A DNA stretch of 51,364 bases, taken from NCBI GenBank assembly GCA_023382675.1, contig JAHDWN010000016.1, positions 85,753 to 137,116 of the forward strand, given 5' to 3'. Source of the stretch: Anaerolineae bacterium (GTDB lineage: Bacteria > Chloroflexota > Anaerolineae > Aggregatilineales > Phototrophicaceae). Positions 47,631 through 51,364 of this stretch are shown in pieces (within the stretch, counting starts at the first letter, position 1; every line of letters starts with the position of its first letter). The translations under genes and the position numbers were made by a program. The notes under the pieces were generated by a model, which saw nothing but the letters and a program-made list of their open reading frames with translations, was not told the origin of the DNA and made no database searches.

Positions 47631-50618
47631 ATGTCTAACTACGATGTATTCATCTCTTATTCCCGCCTTGATGACGAAGCACAGTTCGTTACAGATGTCA
47701 AAGCCGCTCTGGAGCATGCTGGACTGACTGGCTGGATGGATACCGTTGCCATGCGCACCAGCCAGGAATGGTGGACGCAGATCTGCACGAACATCGAACG
47801 CTCGGATAACTTTCTGCTCATCATAAGTGAGAACTCGCTCGCTTCCGAATGGTGTCAGAAAGAGATCGCCCATGCGCTTGGGTACGGCAAACGCATCGTC
47901 CCATTTCAGATCGAGCAACTTGACGACCGGCGCGTCAAAGGTAGTTGGGTGGATCAGCCCTGGGAGCAGATCGCACGCGCCAACTGGAAACCGCTCACCG
48001 AGATCCAGTGGATCAAGCAGTACATCGAGACGGGCAACCTGGACGCAACACTGGCACGTATTATTGATGATGCACAAACCGATCTGGATCACATCAAGGC
48101 GCATACACAACTGTTGCTGCAAGCGCAGGCATGGCAAGCCATGGGACGGAGCCCTGGTGCGCTCATCAGTGGCGACGCGCTTGCGGCGGCAGAGTCATGG
48201 TTAGCGCAGTGGGACACACTGCCCAGCGATGAACGCAAACAGCCTAACCCGACGGATGCTCAGCGCGCTTTCCTGACGGAATGCCGAAAAGCAGAGGATG
48301 AGGCAACTCGACTGAAGGTCGAGCAGGAGACACGCACATGCGCGCTGGAAGCACAAGCACGGCGTGCGGCTGCCGAAAACGCGCGACTTGAACAGCGCAC
48401 ACACCGCTTTCGTGTCACAGCGATCATCGCAGCGCTTGTCGGCGCACTTGCTGTAGTCAGCACGGGTGTCGCCTTTCAGCAGGGCAACGAAGCGAGAGAC
48501 GCCGAGGCAACTGCTAATTCCGCGCTGATGGCAGTGACGCCCACACTGAATGCCATCGCGACACAGGTCCAGGCCGGCGAAGCGCGCATTCGCTCGCTTG
48601 ATTGGGCATCGGAGGCGGTTGGGTTGGTCAACGATCCAATAGGCAATCCCGAACTTGCAACCTTGCTTAGCATCGTCGCACTGAGGACAACCTACACCGA
48701 GCAGGCGGACTTCGCGCTCGTGCGTGCAGCTTCCGTGCTCCACACGCGCGGTCTACTGCACGGGCACACAGGCGAGGTGCAAACTGCGACTTACAGCCCA
48801 GACGGGCGCTTCATCGTCACTGCGAGCGACGATGGCACCGCACGCATCTGGGATGCTGATTCTGGCACCGAACTAAGAATCTTGCGTGGACATGAAGGTT
48901 GGGTGCGTAGTGCGACATACAGCCCGGATGGGCACTACATTGTCACTACGGGTTACGACGGCACTGCACGTATCTGGGATGCAGAGACTGCCACTGAACT
49001 CCGCATCTTTCGCGGGCATGACGGCATTGTAAACAACGCCGACTTCAGCCCAGATGGACATCTTATCGTAACTGCGGGGCGCGACGGTACGGCCCGTATC
49101 TGGAATGCAGAAAATGAGGATGAGATACTCGTTCTGGCAGGACATGAAGAGTACGTAGAAAGCGCGGCCTTCAGCCCTGACGGGCGCTTCGTTGTCACTG
49201 CGGGAAGTGATGGTACGGCACGTATCTGGAATGCAGAAAATGGGGATGAGATACTCGTTCTGGCAGGACATGAAGAGTACGTAGAAAGCGCAGCCTTCAG
49301 CCCTGACGGGCGCTTCGTTGTCACTGCCAGCGGCGACAGCACCGCCCGCATCTGGGATTCCCAAACGGGCATCGAAATTCGAACCCTTCGCGGACATACA
49401 TTTGCCATAAACAGTGCTGCCTTCAGCTCTGACGGACGGTTCGTAGTTACTGCCAGTTTTGACCGGACAGCGCGCATCTGGGACGTAGATACCGGTAATG
49501 AGGTCCGTATCTTGCGCGGGCACGACGATACAGTATTTGGCGCAACATTTAGCCCTGATGGGCGCTTCATCGTCACGGCGAGTTGGGATGGCACTGCGCG
49601 CATTTGGGACGCCTACACAGACAACGTACGACGCGACCTGCACGACCATGAGGATGGTATTATGGGTGCGGATTACAATCCCGACGGACACCTTATTGTT
49701 ACGGCTGGTCGAGACGGTACTGGACGCATCTGGAACGCAGAGACTGGTGATGAAGTCCTCATCTTGCGCGGGCATGAGACCACTCTGTCAAGTGCGGCCT
49801 TTAGTCCAGACGGGCGGTTCGTCGTCACTGCTAGTTATGACCGCACTGCGCGCATTTGGGACGCCAACACCGGCGATGAAGTTCGCATCCTGGAAGGCCA
49901 CGTATATAGCGCCGCCTACAGCCCGGATGGACGCCTTGTCGTCACCTCGGACGATGATGGCACCGCACGTATCTGGGACGCTGATACTGGTTCCGAACGC
50001 GTTGTTCTCGAGGTGCCCGCGGGTGGGATAGGCAGCGCCGTATTCAGTCCAGACGGGCGGTTCGTCATCACTGCTAGTTATGATCGCACTGCACGCATTT
50101 GGGATGTCGCAACCGGCAATGAAGTCCGTGTCTTGAGCGGGCATGAGGATGGCGTCAGGGACGCGGACTTCAGTCCGGATGGACGCTTTGTCGTCACCGC
50201 TAGCGGTGACCATACAGCGCGCATTTGGGATGTCACAACCGGCAATGAACTCCACGTCTTGAGTGGGCATGAAGGCCCGATAAACAGTGCAGCATTCAGC
50301 CCTGACGGGCGCTTTGTCGTTACCGCCAGCGAAGACGGCACAACACGTATTTGGGATGCCAACACTGGCAGCGAAAGCCGTATTTGGGGAGGGCATGATG
50401 GAGTGGCAACTAGCGCAGTATTCAGCCCGGATGGACGTTTCGTTATCACAACAAATTGGAATGGTGGCGCCTATGTCTGGGACGCAACCGTAGACGACTC
50501 AATCGCACATGCCTGCACCCAGCTATACCGCGACTTCACCGATTACGAACGGACTCGTTATGGCATCTCAATGGGACCAACATGTCCGCAGTTCGCAGAG
50601 GAAACAGGTGACTCGTAA
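47631..50618 (+). CDS. TIR-domain membrane protein with 14 WD40 repeats
   Basis: 995 residues from the ATG at 47631; ATG 47628 and GTG 47625 are equally possible. The TIR domain covers about 1-125 (YDVFISYSRLDDEAQFVTDV, WMDTVAMRTSQEWW, WCQKE with presumed catalytic Glu78). A helical linker (about 130-255) has GALISGDALAAAESWLAQWD, like the stretch between STAND ATPases and WD40 propellers, but no ATPase is present. One membrane helix (about 262-284) is followed by 14 WD40 units of ~42 residues (375-962), each ending in TARIWD. Fourteen units suit two seven-bladed propellers. Units 4 and 5 are a recent duplication. The gene lies between two copies of the aldolase 5' end. Confidence 0.92.
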   Translation: MSNYDVFISYSRLDDEAQFVTDVKAALEHAGLTGWMDTVAMRTSQEWWTQICTNIERSDNFLLIISENSLASEWCQKEIAHALGYGKRIVPFQIEQLDDRRVKGSWVDQPWEQIARANWKPLTEIQWIKQYIETGNLDATLARIIDDAQTDLDHIKAHTQLLLQAQAWQAMGRSPGALISGDALAAAESWLAQWDTLPSDERKQPNPTDAQRAFLTECRKAEDEATRLKVEQETRTCALEAQARRAAAENARLEQRTHRFRVTAIIAALVGALAVVSTGVAFQQGNEARDAEATANSALMAVTPTLNAIATQVQAGEARIRSLDWASEAVGLVNDPIGNPELATLLSIVALRTTYTEQADFALVRAASVLHTRGLLHGHTGEVQTATYSPDGRFIVTASDDGTARIWDADSGTELRILRGHEGWVRSATYSPDGHYIVTTGYDGTARIWDAETATELRIFRGHDGIVNNADFSPDGHLIVTAGRDGTARIWNAENEDEILVLAGHEEYVESAAFSPDGRFVVTAGSDGTARIWNAENGDEILVLAGHEEYVESAAFSPDGRFVVTASGDSTARIWDSQTGIEIRTLRGHTFAINSAAFSSDGRFVVTASFDRTARIWDVDTGNEVRILRGHDDTVFGATFSPDGRFIVTASWDGTARIWDAYTDNVRRDLHDHEDGIMGADYNPDGHLIVTAGRDGTGRIWNAETGDEVLILRGHETTLSSAAFSPDGRFVVTASYDRTARIWDANTGDEVRILEGHVYSAAYSPDGRLVVTSDDDGTARIWDADTGSERVVLEVPAGGIGSAVFSPDGRFVITASYDRTARIWDVATGNEVRVLSGHEDGVRDADFSPDGRFVVTASGDHTARIWDVTTGNELHVLSGHEGPINSAAFSPDGRFVVTASEDGTTRIWDANTGSESRIWGGHDGVATSAVFSPDGRFVITTNWNGGAYVWDATVDDSIAHACTQLYRDFTDYERTRYGISMGPTCPQFAEETGDS
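49095..49325 (+). repeat. Recent 126-bp internal tandem duplication in the WD40 region
   Basis: The segment from CGTATCTGGAATGCAGAAAA at 49095 recurs at 49221, exactly 126 bases (42 codons) later. About 107 bases match with two differences (GAGGAT/GGGGAT and GCGGCC/GCAGCC). Other WD40 units are much more diverged, so this blade was copied recently. Confidence 0.9.
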
Positions 50619-50639
50619 TGGTGCGTCTAGCGCCTCAAT

Positions 50640-50735
50640 GCCCGAAACGTTGCGACGAACTTGTTTTCCAAGAGAAATGATCTTGAGCAGCCTTGCGTGT
50701 AATGCAGTGCCACTGCGGCCCAGATTGTAGCTCAG
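50640..50735 (-). pseudogene. Fragment of an aldolase-type gene start and leader (right duplication flanking the TIR-WD40 gene)
   Basis: Minus strand: CTACAATCTGGGCCGCAGTG, GCACTGCATTACACGCAAGG, then ATT TCT CTT GGA AAA CAA, encoding ISLGKQVRRNV. The intact aldolase leader and start at 47380-47475 read CTACAATCGGCGTCACATCG, GTACTGCACCACACACAAAA, then ATG TCT CTT GGT AAA CAA, encoding MSLGKQIRLNRI. Similarity runs over about 90 bases in the same orientation. The start codon is changed to ATT and the frame does not continue as an aldolase, so it is a remnant. Confidence 0.8.
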
Positions 50736-50771
50736 AGTCAGATGGCAAGGCGATCTGAGCCGCGCCCCTTA

Positions 50772-51260
50772 CTACGCATCGATCTCGTCGAAATACGTCC
50801 AACCCGACACGTCCGGCGGCTCGACACCCAACCCGGTCATGATTGCTTTGATCTGTTCGCGGTGCTCGGTGGCGTGGTTGATGGCCTGGGTGAGCAGGAT
50901 CGTCTTCGGCACATCGCGGGGCGCGCCCTCCCAATCAATGCTCACGGTGTCGGCATGCTGCACTTTGAGTGCCCACTCGATCAGGCCGCTGCCGGAGAAC
51001 TGCAACGATGCCTTTACTTCTTCCAGGGCCAGCGGCGGCGCATCTGCCGGGCGGCTGTAGCGCTGACCGGTGCTGAGCCGCGACAAATACGAGCGCTCGG
51101 CATTGGCGATGTGCTGCAAGATGTTACGGATTGATCCATACGCCCCGATAGCCGTGGACTCCAGTTGCGCGTTGGTTAGCGCTGCGCAGTGGTCGAGCAG
51201 GCGCAGATTCGCCCACAGGTTGTGGCTGAACAGCGTGGTCAGTGTGTCGGTCGGTTGCAT
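50772..51260 (-). CDS. DinB-family (four-helix bundle) protein
   Basis: 162 residues from the ATG at 51260, with GGAGG 5 bases upstream. The DinB/YfiT fold shows TLTTLFSHNLWANLRLLDHC, SIRNILQHIANAERSYLSRL and QAINHATEHREQIKAIMTGL: His residues in H-I-x-x-A-E and the N-H-x-x-E-H-R-x-Q motif bind a divalent metal. Members include thiol transferases (maleylpyruvate isomerase-like) and proteins of unknown role. Its leader holds TACAAT as a possible -10. Nothing else is seen from 51261 to the end. Confidence 0.93.
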   Translation of the reverse strand: MQPTDTLTTLFSHNLWANLRLLDHCAALTNAQLESTAIGAYGSIRNILQHIANAERSYLSRLSTGQRYSRPADAPPLALEEVKASLQFSGSGLIEWALKVQHADTVSIDWEGAPRDVPKTILLTQAINHATEHREQIKAIMTGLGVEPPDVSGWTYFDEIDA

Positions 51261-51364
51261 ATGTGCCTCCATATTGAATGAACCCTTATGAACTATTGTA
51301 ACCTTTGACAATATTGATTGAAAGTAAGTCGGTATGATTCACCTGGCCGTGAAATGGGGTTCAT

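Noticed and set aside
48873-49775. 300-residue minus strand frame with internal repeats
   Set aside because: The repeats merely mirror the WD40 units of the sense gene.
48750-50500. Regularly spaced repeats that might be taken for a CRISPR or satellite array
   Set aside because: The ~126-base period is in frame and encodes WD40 blades.
1-51364. tRNA, rRNA, phage or transposase genes
   Set aside because: No clover-leaf with T-loop consensus, no rRNA blocks, and no integrase or transposase motifs were seen in any frame.

Overview
The window looks like chromosomal DNA of a high-GC member of the Chloroflexota, probably Anaerolineae-like. This is inferred from gene content: MalT/LuxR regulators, an ECF42-type sigma factor with a DGPF partner, Liv and sugar ABC transporters, GT-C glycosyltransferases, TIR and WD40 proteins, and many dispersed palindromic repeats. 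No rRNA, tRNA, CRISPR array, phage block or intact insertion sequence was found.

Layout. 1-4.1 kb: end of a MalT-like regulator, a small unknown protein, and an operon of DGPF protein, ECF42-like sigma factor and PPOX-fold protein. 4.1-10.7 kb: a CehA/McbA-like metallohydrolase, a second PPOX protein, a PlsC acyltransferase, an SDR and an unknown protein. 10.7-14.5 kb: two membrane-anchored TIR proteins either side of an EamA exporter that carries a probable ykkC/guanidine-I riboswitch. 14.6-17.1 kb: DUF2283 protein and RecD2 helicase. 17.1-23.1 kb: a branched-chain amino acid/amide (Liv) ABC operon. 23.4-28 kb: a baeRF-type protein, a third PPOX protein, an unknown protein and an ornithine cyclodeaminase homologue, separated by repeat-rich spacers. 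28.2-39 kb: a second EamA exporter and an envelope region with two GT-C enzymes, two L,D-transpeptidases, and a methyltransferase-GT2-GT-C operon. 39.4-43 kb: a small membrane protein and a sugar-type ABC transporter. 43.5-47.4 kb: a SWIM zinc-finger protein, a GT2 enzyme, and an aldolase-deaminase-PfkB kinase operon. 47.6-50.6 kb: a 995-residue TIR-TM-WD40 protein. 50.8-51.3 kb: a DinB-family protein.

The most unusual signals are these. (1) Two of the three TIR genes lie between direct duplications of a boundary of the adjacent gene: the 3' end of EamA for the first, the 5' end of the aldolase for the TIR-WD40 gene. Each TIR gene has its own promoter-like sequence, so they look like single-gene cassettes added beside a housekeeping gene. 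(2) A ~105-140 bp repeat with inverted ends (TAGTGCAAtyTCAGGG) and a CCATCGCGATGG centre is present in six copies. One is read in frame inside a glycosyltransferase, two supply the stop codon of a PPOX gene, and one supplies the first base of a start codon. (3) Further families of short palindromic or degenerate repeats fill most of the spacers.

Family names come from recognising motifs by eye. No database search was possible.
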